Shown piece after piece: positions 54,742 through 62,848 of a stretch of 64,000 nucleotides of DNA. Below the pieces are notes generated by a model that was given only the letters and a program-made list of their open reading frames with translations, was not told where the DNA came from and searched no databases. The number at the start of each line of letters is the position of its first letter. Position 1 is the first letter of the stretch. The translations under genes were made by a program, and so were the position numbers. The stretch is from Paenibacillus bovis (lineage in GTDB: Bacteria > Bacillota > Bacilli > Paenibacillales > Paenibacillaceae), in the NCBI RefSeq assembly GCF_001421015.2, contig NZ_CP013023.1, positions 2,659,501-2,723,500 on the forward strand, given 5' to 3'.

Positions 54742-55446
54742 ATGAATTATCGTATCAAAGTTATCTTGCTGCTGTCTATTCTGATGAGTTATATACCGGT
54801 TCAGGGACAGGCAGAAGCAGCGGCATCTCTGAATGAAAACAGATTATTTCAAAAAATGGATCAATTGCACAGCGAACAGATGATCATCGTTACTGCGAAC
54901 GGCAAGAAATCTACGACCGGCAGATTGTATCTATATAACAAGCAGTCTGATGGCTGGCAGCATCGATTAGGGCCGATTCCGGTTGTGTTGGGTCAAAAAG
55001 GACTGGGCAAAACAAAAGAAGGGGATGGCAAAACACCTATCGGTACCTATACACTGGGTACTGCTTTTGGCAGCAGCTCTACGCCGCCTGTCGGGCTGAA
55101 AACCGATTACCGGACAGCAGGTGCAGATGACTACTGGATAGATGCATCGCAGTCGCCGGATTACAATAGCTGGGTGGCTTATGAAGGTGATCCTGCTGAT
55201 CGCTGGTCTTCTTTTGAACGGTTAAATAATCCATTATATAAATCTGCCATGGTAATCAATTACAATATTGATCCTGTGATACCGGGTAAAGGCAGTGCCA
55301 TTTTTATGCATATCTGGCGTGCAGCAGACAAACCGACAGATGGCTGCATCGCCATGTCGGAATCCAATTTGCTTCAGGTACTTACAGCTATTGATCCCGA
55401 TAAATCGCCGAAGATCCGTATAGCACCAGGCAACCAAATCTACTGA
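54742..55446 (+). CDS. Secreted L,D-transpeptidase (YkuD domain)
   Basis: This 234-residue protein has a signal peptide (MNYRIKVILLLSILMSYIPV, cleavage near AEA at 24-26) and a YkuD-type L,D-transpeptidase domain with the catalytic motif HIWRAADKPTDGCIAMS (His190, Cys202). Such enzymes form 3-3 cross-links or attach proteins to peptidoglycan and resist most beta-lactams. KTPIGTYTLGTAFG is the usual substrate-loop segment. Related Paenibacillus and Bacillus proteins act in vegetative wall or spore cortex; which applies here cannot be told. AGGAGG precedes the ATG. Confidence 0.9.
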   Translation: MNYRIKVILLLSILMSYIPVQGQAEAAASLNENRLFQKMDQLHSEQMIIVTANGKKSTTGRLYLYNKQSDGWQHRLGPIPVVLGQKGLGKTKEGDGKTPIGTYTLGTAFGSSSTPPVGLKTDYRTAGADDYWIDASQSPDYNSWVAYEGDPADRWSSFERLNNPLYKSAMVINYNIDPVIPGKGSAIFMHIWRAADKPTDGCIAMSESNLLQVLTAIDPDKSPKIRIAPGNQIY

Positions 55447-55501
55447 GATCCCTGCTGCCAATCTGTCGCAGATTCATTATCACGTGGCCGTATGCTCAAC
55501 T

Positions 55502-55530
55502 TTCACAGACGATTCCTTGCTTTTTATAAT
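55502..55530 (+). promoter_or_regulatory. Probable promoter of miaB-ricA
   Basis: TTCACA (55502-55507) and TATAAT (55525-55530) are separated by 17 bases. A second TATAAT at 55544-55549 without a good -35 could be an alternative. The leader is about 165 bases. Confidence 0.55.
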
Positions 55531-55703
55531 GATACGGCCATGTTATAATTACAGTTAGTGCTTTTTTGTTTAGGTTTTGTTTATGTCTGCAACAATCAAT
55601 TAACATCCTTGATATTAATCAGGCAGTGCCAAATGATAATATTACATTTGGCGACAGCTTGTATACTCAGGAAATGTTCATGGTGGGGGAGTGACAGCAT
55701 AGC

Positions 55704-57254
55704 ATGTCAAAGCAAACAAAAGACTATTCCAAATATTTCGACTTCTCGGATGCCAAAGTCATCTCCGAAGATGAACATGGCAAAAAAATCCGTATTCGTG
55801 GACGCGAGATTCATATCATTTCCGAGCCTAATCAGCGCGAAGAGAAAAAGCGCGGCAAGCAGGAAACCCAGGTGATGTATGAAAATGCAGTCCCTGAGGA
55901 ACTGCGCCAGATTGGTCTGGGTAAGCATTATCTCGTCTATACATTCGGCTGCCAGATGAACGAGCATGATTCGGAGACGATCAAAGGCATGCTGGAGCAA
56001 ATGGGCTATCAGGCGACCGAAAGTCGTGAAGAAGCGGATATTATCCTGCTGAATACCTGCGCAATTCGTGAAAATGCGGAAGATCGTGTATTTGGCGAAC
56101 TGGGTCATCTGAAAACGCTCAAGCTGGAGCGTCCGGGCTTGCTGCTGGGAGTATGCGGATGCATGGCGCAGGAAGAAGGCGTAGTAAACCGGATTATGCA
56201 AAAGCATAATTTTGTGGATATGATTTTCGGTACCCATAATATCCATCGTCTACCGCAGCTGGTACAAGGTGCATTGTTCAGCAAGGAAATGGTCGTCGAA
56301 GTCTGGTCCAAAGAAGGCGACATCGTCGAGAATCTGCCGAAAAAACGTCAGGGGATGCGCGGCTGGGTAAATATTATGTACGGCTGTGACAAATTCTGTA
56401 CGTACTGTATTGTTCCCTACACCCGGGGCAAAGAGCGCAGCCGTCTGCCGCAGGATGTTATTGCGGAAGTGCGTGAGCTCGCTCGTCAGGGATTCAAGGA
56501 AATCACACTGCTTGGCCAGAACGTCAATGCCTATGGCAAAGATCTGGAAGGCATGAATTATACGTTTGGCGATCTGATGGACGATATCTCCAAAATCGAT
56601 ATCCCGCGCGTGAGATTCACTACGTCACACCCGCGTGATTTTGATGATCGTCTGATCGAAGTGCTGGCCCAGGGCGGTAATCTGGTAGAGCATATTCACC
56701 TGCCGGTCCAATCGGGCAGTACGGAAGTGCTCAAACGAATGAGCCGCAAATATACGCGTGAGCGTTATCTGGAATTGGCTCATAAAATCTATACCTCTAT
56801 TCCGAATGCGGTGTTGACAACCGATATTATTGTTGGATTCCCGGGAGAGACCGATGAACAGTTTGAAGAAACATTGTCTCTGGTACGCGAAGTAGGCTTT
56901 GATTCGGCTTACACATTTATCTATTCTCCTCGTGAAGGTACGCCAGCTGCCGGAATGGAAGACAATGTACCAATGGAAGTCAAAAAGCAACGTTTGCAGC
57001 GTCTTAACAGCACGATCAAGGAATACAGCCGTATCGGCAGTGAAAAGTTTCTTGGCCAGGTTGTGGAAGTGCTTGTCGAGGGCGCCAGCAAAAATAATGA
57101 TCAGGTGCTGGCAGGACGCACCCGTACGAACAAACTTGTTCACTTTGAAGGTTCCGAGAACCTGATTGGCGAGTTTGTCCATGTGCAGATTACCGATTCC
57201 AAATCGTTTTATATCAAAGGCGAGCTAGTCGCCGAGCCTGCAGCTATCGGCTGA
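55704..57254 (+). CDS. miaB: tRNA-2-methylthio-N6-dimethylallyladenosine synthase
   Basis: MiaB adds the 2-methylthio group to i6A37 of tRNAs using two [4Fe-4S] clusters. The 516-residue protein has an N-terminal extension of about 70 residues typical of bacilli, the UPF0004 domain with [15 protein letters not shown] (Cys83), [11 protein letters not shown] and GVCGCMAQ, the radical SAM motif CDKFCTYC (Cys228, 232, 235) and a TRAM domain at the end ([12 protein letters not shown]). GGGGGAG lies about 13 bases before the ATG. It is followed by ricA, as in B. subtilis. Confidence 0.96.
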   Translation: MSKQTKDYSKYFDFSDAKVISEDEHGKKIRIRGREIHIISEPNQREEKKRGKQETQVMYENAVPEELRQIGLGKHYLVYTFGCQMNEHDSETIKGMLEQMGYQATESREEADIILLNTCAIRENAEDRVFGELGHLKTLKLERPGLLLGVCGCMAQEEGVVNRIMQKHNFVDMIFGTHNIHRLPQLVQGALFSKEMVVEVWSKEGDIVENLPKKRQGMRGWVNIMYGCDKFCTYCIVPYTRGKERSRLPQDVIAEVRELARQGFKEITLLGQNVNAYGKDLEGMNYTFGDLMDDISKIDIPRVRFTTSHPRDFDDRLIEVLAQGGNLVEHIHLPVQSGSTEVLKRMSRKYTRERYLELAHKIYTSIPNAVLTTDIIVGFPGETDEQFEETLSLVREVGFDSAYTFIYSPREGTPAAGMEDNVPMEVKKQRLQRLNSTIKEYSRIGSEKFLGQVVEVLVEGASKNNDQVLAGRTRTNKLVHFEGSENLIGEFVHVQITDSKSFYIKGELVAEPAAIG

Positions 57255-57283
57255 TTCACAGGCAGGAAAGGAGACTTGAACCG

Positions 57284-57745
57284 ATGGAACACGAACATCA
57301 TCATGAACAGGATTCAGCGGTCTCAAATATACCGGGTATGGATACCTCCGGGCTCTATATTCGTGAAGATATTATCGCCAAAACCCGTGAATTGTCAGAT
57401 CTGATTGGCGGAAGTGAAGAGGTTGTTCATTTTCGGAAAGCAGAACAAATGATTCAGTCCCATGAACGGGTGCAGAATCTGATCAAGACGATCAAGAAAA
57501 AGCAAAAAGAGATTGTAGCTTTTGAATCGCTCCGCAACGAAAAGATGGTTGCCAAGATCGATGCGGAAATAGCTGCTCTGCAGCAGGAGATGGATGATAT
57601 TCCACTGGTATCCGATTTTCAGGAGAGTCAGGTGGAAATTAACGATCTGCTACAAATGGTAGTCTCCGCGATCTATGACACGGTATCCGAGAAAATCAAT
57701 GTCGAGAGCGGCAAAGATTCACCTCCTTCGTCATGCGGCGATTAA
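57284..57745 (+). CDS. ricA: RicA (YmcA), YlbF/YmcA family regulator of RNA processing
   Basis: RicA with RicF and RicT forms an Fe-S-containing complex that guides RNase Y cleavage and affects competence, biofilm and sporulation in B. subtilis. The 153-residue protein starts with a His/Glu-rich segment, then the helical YlbF domain (IIAKTRELSDLIGGSEEVVHFRKAEQMI, shown by family; VQNLIKTIKKKQKEIVAFESL), and ends PPSSCGD with a Cys that could take part in cluster binding as in B. subtilis YmcA. AAAGGAG lies upstream of ATG 57284. Same operon as miaB. Confidence 0.9.
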   Translation: MEHEHHHEQDSAVSNIPGMDTSGLYIREDIIAKTRELSDLIGGSEEVVHFRKAEQMIQSHERVQNLIKTIKKKQKEIVAFESLRNEKMVAKIDAEIAALQQEMDDIPLVSDFQESQVEINDLLQMVVSAIYDTVSEKINVESGKDSPPSSCGD

Positions 57746-57756
57746 TACACTACCTG

Positions 57757-57786
57757 AGACGCGGAGCTTATGCCGCGTCTTTTTTA
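57757..57786 (+). terminator. Terminator after ricA
   Basis: AGACGCGG (57757-57764) and CCGCGTCT (57773-57780) form a perfect 8-bp stem followed by TTTTTT. It marks the end of the conserved block and the start of accessory metabolism genes. cotE, next in B. subtilis, is absent. Confidence 0.9.
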
Positions 57787-57872
57787 TTCGTTCATCATAG
57801 CCAATAGCGAACAGCCTGTACATCTATATTGATAAGTTGTATATCCATTATATGGAAAGAAGTGACCTGGTT

Positions 57873-58901
57873 ATGGAATCCTCTAATTATTGTAGTGGTG
57901 CATTATTGATTCGTCTCAGACAGACAGATGAGGCTTTGCCGCTGGCTCTTCTTTTGACAGGTGACCCGGATCATGCATCTGTAGAAAGGTATATCGATTA
58001 CTGCCGCTGGTGGCTGGCAGAGTACGAAAACCGGACGGCTGGCATATGCGGCATCCTGCAGCGAAGTACAGAGGAATGGGAGATTATGAATATAGCAATC
58101 TCGCCATCTTATGCACGTCAGGGAATAGGCAGCCAGTTGCTTACAGAAGTACTGGACAGCTTGAGAGCGATGAATGCTGGCAAAGTGACTGCAGGCTTTC
58201 GCGGCTCTAGAGTGGATGTATTGGCTTTTTATCAGAAACACGGATTTCGCATAATGGCAGTGGAACATGATTATTTTGCAAAGTTCGATCAGCAGCAGGT
58301 AGAGAATGGTATTTGTAGTCGTGATCGATTAGTGATGGAGCATATATGGCCGGATGCCGTACAGCGGCGCCGTCCTGTGGCAATGTCTCAATTTCATGCG
58401 AGTGTATCGATACGCATCGCCCAGATTCGTGATGCCGGCCCGCTGTTGCGTATGAAGAAGCGCCTGGATGAACAAACGACTTATATGCTGCTGGAGCCGG
58501 GCGAACGGATGATGAATGAAGCGGAACAGAGAGACATGATCCGCTATGCTTTGCGAAGCGCCAACTCCAATATTTTTCTCGCTGAGCTGGATGGACAGAT
58601 CATTGGCTATATGGAAGCTATGGGAGGCAAGGTATCCCGCAATCGTCATAGTGCTTATATTGTCATAGGCGTACTGCAGGACTATGCCAACCGTGGAATC
58701 GGAAGACGATTATTCCAGACGATGCTGCAGTGGGCAAAGGATCGCGAGCTGCATCGGATTGAACTAACCGTACAATCTGCCAATGAGCGTGGAATTCATC
58801 TTTACCGCTCTCTCGGTTTTCGCATGGAAGGGATTCAAAAAAATGCATTGTTGGTAGACAATAACTATGTAGATCTTATTCAAATGGGATTGTTGCTGTA
58901 A
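57873..58901 (+). CDS. Tandem GNAT N-acetyltransferase
   Basis: This 342-residue protein contains two GNAT domains. The first (about 10-140) has the acetyl-CoA loop ARQGIGSQLL at 81-90 and the end motif FYQKHGFRI; the second (about 178-340) has YANRGIGRRL at 271-280 and HLYRSLGFRMEG. The second copy resembles RimI/PaiA-like amine or peptide acetyltransferases by its EGIQKNALLVDNNYVD ending, but substrates cannot be told. The start is uncertain: ATG 57873 has a weak AAGAAG nine bases upstream; ATG 57852 and 57837 lie further upstream in frame. It has no operon partner. Confidence 0.8.
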   Translation: MESSNYCSGALLIRLRQTDEALPLALLLTGDPDHASVERYIDYCRWWLAEYENRTAGICGILQRSTEEWEIMNIAISPSYARQGIGSQLLTEVLDSLRAMNAGKVTAGFRGSRVDVLAFYQKHGFRIMAVEHDYFAKFDQQQVENGICSRDRLVMEHIWPDAVQRRRPVAMSQFHASVSIRIAQIRDAGPLLRMKKRLDEQTTYMLLEPGERMMNEAEQRDMIRYALRSANSNIFLAELDGQIIGYMEAMGGKVSRNRHSAYIVIGVLQDYANRGIGRRLFQTMLQWAKDRELHRIELTVQSANERGIHLYRSLGFRMEGIQKNALLVDNNYVDLIQMGLLL

Positions 58902-59022
58902 AACATCTTATTTGCGTATGGAATAATAAGAAATTGCTGCAAGGTAACAGAACAAATCAATATCAGCTTCAATAAATGGGGCGTTGATAAAATCATAATG
59001 GAACCAACAGGAGGAACGCCCG

Positions 59023-59424
59023 ATGACACAGTGGGACGAAGTATTAAAAGCAAGTGAACAGATGTACTGGGGGCTGCTAGGCTGCCGCCTGATCAAAAGT
59101 GAACTGGATCATATTACAATTGGATTGACAGCTACTTCGCGCCACCTGAACCATATGCATATTGTGCATGGCGGCGTATTGATGTCTATGATGGATCAGG
59201 CAATGGGGATGATGTCCATGGCACTGCAGGATGGACAGCCCTGTGTAACCACCAATATGAATACGCATTTTGTACAGGCTATGACCGAAGGTGAACTGCT
59301 GGCGGAAGCCCGCGTTATTCACCATGCCGGACGCACGGTTACGCTGCAGGCTGAAGTGAAGGATGGCAATGGGGTGACCGGCGCTATTTCTACAGCTACT
59401 TTTATTGCAACCCGTCAGAAATAA
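59023..59424 (+). CDS. Hotdog-fold thioesterase, PaaI family
   Basis: This 133-residue single hotdog domain has HIVHGGVLMSMMDQAMGMM, the family motif HGGxxxxxxD with the catalytic acidic residue, and AEARVIHHAGRTVTLQAEV. PaaI-type enzymes hydrolyse aromatic or medium-chain acyl-CoA, often as housekeeping thioesterases. A strong AGGAGG precedes ATG 59023. No neighbouring gene suggests a specific pathway. Confidence 0.88.
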   Translation: MTQWDEVLKASEQMYWGLLGCRLIKSELDHITIGLTATSRHLNHMHIVHGGVLMSMMDQAMGMMSMALQDGQPCVTTNMNTHFVQAMTEGELLAEARVIHHAGRTVTLQAEVKDGNGVTGAISTATFIATRQK

Positions 59425-59444
59425 AACAGGGCAGCAAATAAACG

Positions 59445-59473
59445 TTGACCTGCTTTCCGTAATGAGTCATAAT
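59445..59473 (+). promoter_or_regulatory. Promoter of the NAD-salvage operon
   Basis: TTGACC (59445-59450) and CATAAT (59468-59473) are separated by 17 bases. A TTATC-AAAAA-GATAA palindrome follows from +5 on, the usual place for a repressor site. Confidence 0.6.
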
Positions 59474-59477
59474 GATA

Positions 59478-59492
59478 TTATCAAAAAGATAA
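59478..59492. promoter_or_regulatory. Candidate operator for the NrtR-like regulator
   Basis: TTATC (59478-59482) and GATAA (59488-59492) flank five A. The site overlaps the predicted transcription start of the gene that encodes the likely regulator, which fits autoregulation. The half-site TTATC/GATAA recurs in the inverted repeat upstream of pncB. Confidence 0.45.
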
Positions 59493-59512
59493 AATGAACA
59501 GTGGTGATGAAA

Positions 59513-60292
59513 ATGACCGATAACAGCAAGCAGCATATGTACGATGTCAAAAAGTACCGTACGCCCGATGGAGCGCCTGCCGATATTGTTATGTTTACAC
59601 TGACCAAAAAAGAACGGAAAACATTTACTAAGACGCTTCCACTGCGTGAATTGAAGGTCATGCTGATCCGCCGCCGTTCCTGGCCGTTTGCCGGAAAGTG
59701 GGCACTGCCTGGTGGATTCTCGCGGGATACCGAATCCCTATTTGAGACAGCACAGCGCGAGCTGAAGGAAGAGACAGGTGTTGATGCCGATGCACGTCAT
59801 CTGGAATATCTGGGCGTATACAGCAAGCCCGGACGAGATCCTCGTGGCTGGATCATTTCCCATGCCTTTTTTGCACTGGTCGAAGAGGAGATCCTCGAAA
59901 AGCGTCAGGCTGCCGATGATGCGGAAGAAGTAGGACTGTTTACGATTGAAGAAGCACTGGAGCAGCTGGAGCTGGGCTTTGACCATCGCGATATTATTCA
60001 GGATGCCTATCACCGGATTCAGGAGCAGATGCTCAGTACGGTAATAGCCAAAAAGTTTCTGCCGCCTGAATTCACGCTTAGCGAACTGTATCAGGTGATC
60101 AAAGCAGTCGTGCCTGATTTTGAAGAACCCAACTTTATTCGCAAAATCACCTCTACACGAAGCCGTAAAGGCATCATTGAAGAAGTGCGTGATGAGCAGG
60201 GCAATCCGCTCAGTTCCAACCAGTATTCCCAGCGACCAGCCCAGTTGTACCGATTCACCGGTCTGATGCCGCGTCTATCCATTTATTCCTGA
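59513..60292 (+). CDS. NrtR-like Nudix regulator (Nudix domain plus winged helix)
   Basis: This 259-residue protein joins a Nudix domain (about 45-160) to a C-terminal winged helix (about 170-255, LPPEFTLSELYQVI then RPAQLYRFTGL) in the layout of NrtR, a transcriptional repressor of NAD genes that senses ADP-ribose or related ligands. The Nudix box at residues 68-90 keeps G-x5-E-x7-R-E-x2-E-E-x-G in full, so it may also hydrolyse ADP-ribose. It is followed by pncA and pncB, a typical NrtR target pair. ATG 59513 is preferred; GTG 59501, GTG 59504 and ATG 59507 are in frame but badly placed relative to the GTGGTG site. Confidence 0.85.
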   Translation: MTDNSKQHMYDVKKYRTPDGAPADIVMFTLTKKERKTFTKTLPLRELKVMLIRRRSWPFAGKWALPGGFSRDTESLFETAQRELKEETGVDADARHLEYLGVYSKPGRDPRGWIISHAFFALVEEEILEKRQAADDAEEVGLFTIEEALEQLELGFDHRDIIQDAYHRIQEQMLSTVIAKKFLPPEFTLSELYQVIKAVVPDFEEPNFIRKITSTRSRKGIIEEVRDEQGNPLSSNQYSQRPAQLYRFTGLMPRLSIYS

Positions 60293-60340
60293 GCGCAGGT
60301 CTGTCAATAAGCCATTTGAATTCCAGAGGAGGCCTATCGG

Positions 60341-60880
60341 ATGAAAGCCTTGATTGTAATTGATTACACCAATGATTTTGTGGATGGCAAGCTGCCTGTA
60401 GGGCAGCCGGGTATTGAGATTGAACCAAGGATCGTAGAGCTCACCGAGCAGTTTGTCCAGGCTGGAGAATGGGTAGTCATGGCAGTGGATCTGCATGACA
60501 AGAATGATCAATACCATCCTGAATCGTCCCTGTTTCCACCACATAATATACGCGGGACAACAGGGCGTGAACTGTATGGCCGTCTCAAGCAGGTCTATGA
60601 GCAGCATCAGCAGCAGATTTATTGGATGGATAAAACGCGTTATAGTGCATTTGCAGGTACCGATCTGGAGATGCAGCTGCGTCAGCGGAATATTACCGAT
60701 TTGCATCTGATTGGGGTATGCACGGATATTTGCGTACTGCATACGGCAGTAGATGCTTACAATAAGGGATTCACCGTTACCGTGCATGAAGATGCGGTTG
60801 CGAGCTTCAATGCTGCGGGTCATGAATGGGCACTTAAACATTTTAAAGGTACGCTTGGTGCAAATGTGGTTAAAAGTTAA
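60341..60880 (+). CDS. pncA: Nicotinamidase (isochorismatase family)
   Basis: PncA deamidates nicotinamide to nicotinic acid for NAD salvage. The 179-residue protein has the catalytic triad Asp8 (VIDYTNDF), Lys98 (MDKTRYSAF) and Cys131 (GVCTDICVLHTA), and metal ligands around Asp50/His52 (AVDLHDKND) and His68. The family also holds isochorismatases and carbamoylases, but the neighbouring pncB and Nudix regulator make nicotinamidase the best call. GAGGAGG lies before ATG 60341. It is 48 bases after the regulator gene. Confidence 0.9.
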   Translation: MKALIVIDYTNDFVDGKLPVGQPGIEIEPRIVELTEQFVQAGEWVVMAVDLHDKNDQYHPESSLFPPHNIRGTTGRELYGRLKQVYEQHQQQIYWMDKTRYSAFAGTDLEMQLRQRNITDLHLIGVCTDICVLHTAVDAYNKGFTVTVHEDAVASFNAAGHEWALKHFKGTLGANVVKS

Positions 60881-60889
60881 TCATGCTGA

Positions 60890-60931
60890 TTATCGCCTAT
60901 TATGTGCAACTATTCACACATTAGGCGATAA
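60890..60931. repeat. Inverted repeat between pncA and pncB
   Basis: TTATCGCCTA (60890-60899) and TAGGCGATAA (60922-60931) are exact reverse complements, with an inner TGTG/CACA pair; 15 of 17 positions pair overall around an 8-base loop. No T-run follows, so it is not a classical terminator. It starts with the same TTATC/GATAA half-sites as the palindrome at 59478-59492. Confidence 0.7.
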
Positions 60932-60964
60932 GGCAGGTATAACAAAAACGAGGTGAATGAACTG

Positions 60965-62419
60965 ATGAAACAGCTGGGACTTGCTTTACATACGGATAAA
61001 TATCAGATCAATATGATGTATGCGCACTGGATTAATGGAACGCATCAGAAAAAGGCGGTATTCGAAGCCTATTTCCGCAAGCTTCCGTTTGGCAACGGCT
61101 ATGCCGTATTTGCCGGTCTGGAGCGGATCGTTAACTATATCAACAATCTGACTTTCCACGAAGACGAAATTGCTTTTCTGGCGGAACAGGAAGAAGAATA
61201 TGATTCCCGTTTTCTGGATGAATTGCGTCAGTTCCGTTTTTACGGCAGCATATCTGCAATGAAGGAAGGCGCTATTGTGTTTGCGGATGAGCCGCTTATC
61301 CGGGTGGAAGGCACTATTCTGGAAGCCCAGCTTGTCGAGACGGCACTGTTGAACTTTATGAATTATCAGACGTTAATCGCGACCAAGGCTTCCCGCATCA
61401 AGCAGGTGGCCGGAGATGATATCCTGCTGGAGTTTGGTACACGACGCGCGCAGGAAGCAGACGCGGCAATCTGGGGCGCGAGAGCAGCATATATCGCCGG
61501 GTTCCATGGTACATCCAATGTGCTGGCCGGTGCCAAGTTCGGTATTCCTGCCAAAGGCACACATGCACACTCCTGGGTACAGAGCTTTGGTAATGAGCAG
61601 GAAGCGTTTGACCGTTATGCGGCAGCGCTGCCGGATGGCGTAACGCTATTGGTGGATACATTTGATACACTGGGCAGCGGAGTACCTCATGCCATCAAAA
61701 CAGCCAAAGAGCTGGAAGCGCGCGGCAAAAAAATGAGTGCGATTCGTCTGGACAGTGGTGACCTGTCCTATCTGTCGATCCAGGCGCGTAAAATGCTGGA
61801 TGATGCAGGACTGTCCTATGTGAAAATCGTCGCTTCCAATGATCTCGACGAGAATACCATTCTCGATCTCAAGGCTCAGGGTGCCCAGATTGATACATGG
61901 GGCGTAGGTACCCAGCTGATTACCGCTTCGGATCAGCCGTCTCTTGGCGGCGTGTACAAGCTGGTAGAATGCGATATTGACGGTACCATGCAGCCAGTTA
62001 TCAAAATCTCTGCCAATCCGGAGAAAGTAACGACTCCAGGCAGCAAAGATGTATACCGGATTATCAGTACCGGCAGCGGCAAGGCAATTGCCGATTATAT
62101 CTGCTTCCCGAATGAGGACGAGCCGCGTGAAGGCAAACGACTCAAGCTGTTTAACCCGCTGCATCCGTATATCCGCAAATATGTGTCGGATTATCAGGCA
62201 ATCGCTATGCTGGAGCCTGTGTTTGTCGAGGGTAAGCAAGTCTATGAACTGCCATCCCTGGATGAAATCAGAGCGTATCATCGCTCCCAGCTGGAGCAGT
62301 TCTGGCCAGAGTATCTGCGCAAGCTGAACCCGGAAATTTATCGTGTGAATATCAGTCCCAAAGCCTGGGAAATGAAGCAAAAACTGATCGCCGAACATCT
62401 GCCGCCGGAAGAAGCCTGA
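60965..62419 (+). CDS. pncB: Nicotinate phosphoribosyltransferase
   Basis: PncB joins nicotinate with PRPP to give nicotinate mononucleotide, the step after PncA. The 484-residue protein shows LHTDKYQINMMYAHW, EFGTRRAQEADAAIWGARAAYIAG (in part), GTHAHSWVQSF with the catalytic His, and DTFDTLGSGVPHAI; RLDSGDLSYLS follows. ATG 60965 has GAGGTG nine bases upstream; GTG 60953 overlaps that site. It ends the salvage operon, with a terminator about 170 bases downstream. Confidence 0.95.
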   Translation: MKQLGLALHTDKYQINMMYAHWINGTHQKKAVFEAYFRKLPFGNGYAVFAGLERIVNYINNLTFHEDEIAFLAEQEEEYDSRFLDELRQFRFYGSISAMKEGAIVFADEPLIRVEGTILEAQLVETALLNFMNYQTLIATKASRIKQVAGDDILLEFGTRRAQEADAAIWGARAAYIAGFHGTSNVLAGAKFGIPAKGTHAHSWVQSFGNEQEAFDRYAAALPDGVTLLVDTFDTLGSGVPHAIKTAKELEARGKKMSAIRLDSGDLSYLSIQARKMLDDAGLSYVKIVASNDLDENTILDLKAQGAQIDTWGVGTQLITASDQPSLGGVYKLVECDIDGTMQPVIKISANPEKVTTPGSKDVYRIISTGSGKAIADYICFPNEDEPREGKRLKLFNPLHPYIRKYVSDYQAIAMLEPVFVEGKQVYELPSLDEIRAYHRSQLEQFWPEYLRKLNPEIYRVNISPKAWEMKQKLIAEHLPPEEA

Positions 62420-62848
62420 GCAGAACTCGCCTCGTTTCTTTGGCAGCATAGATGATAAAGTCTAGATATTTGCATGAATGGTATCGAAAAAGAATGCAGG
62501 ATGGTCATCATTGTCCAGGCTATAAGCCAGTTCTTGCTTATAGCCAATTCTTGCCAGCGTTCCAATCAGGTATCATAGCTATTTACAAAACCTGTTTCTC
62601 GAAAGAGGAGCAGGTTTTTCTGATTGAATCACTGCCTTAATCAAAGGGAATAGAAATGAATCAAAGTGTATGTTCTGCTGGCATACTATTTTTGGTTAAT
62701 GTAATAAAAGGGTTTGCCGATGAGCTGATTGGATAGGTGCAGTACAGCAGATAATTTACTACGGTGTATGAGAAAGATTATAGGCGTATAGTAGCAAATA
62801 GACTACACTGCTTGATAGACTCAAAGACAACAGAGAGGGTGGATCAGG
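62420..62848 (+). other. Intergenic region after pncB
   Basis: No gene is visible in these 429 bases. A perfect 10-bp hairpin GGCTATAAGC (62518-62527) with GCTTATAGCC (62536-62545) is followed by AATTCTTG, and a terminator lies at 62587-62619. I found no convincing promoter for the next gene. Confidence 0.6.
62587..62619 (+). terminator. Terminator downstream of pncB
   Basis: AAACCTGTTTCTC (62588-62600) pairs with GAGGAGCAGGTTT (62605-62617) over 13 bp with two G-U pairs around a GAAA tetraloop; the 3' arm runs into TTTTTC. Confidence 0.8.

Noticed and set aside
62452..62640. Small open frame in the pncB-acuI gap
   Set aside because: It runs through the two hairpins and terminator, lacks a ribosome binding site and its translation has no recognisable feature.
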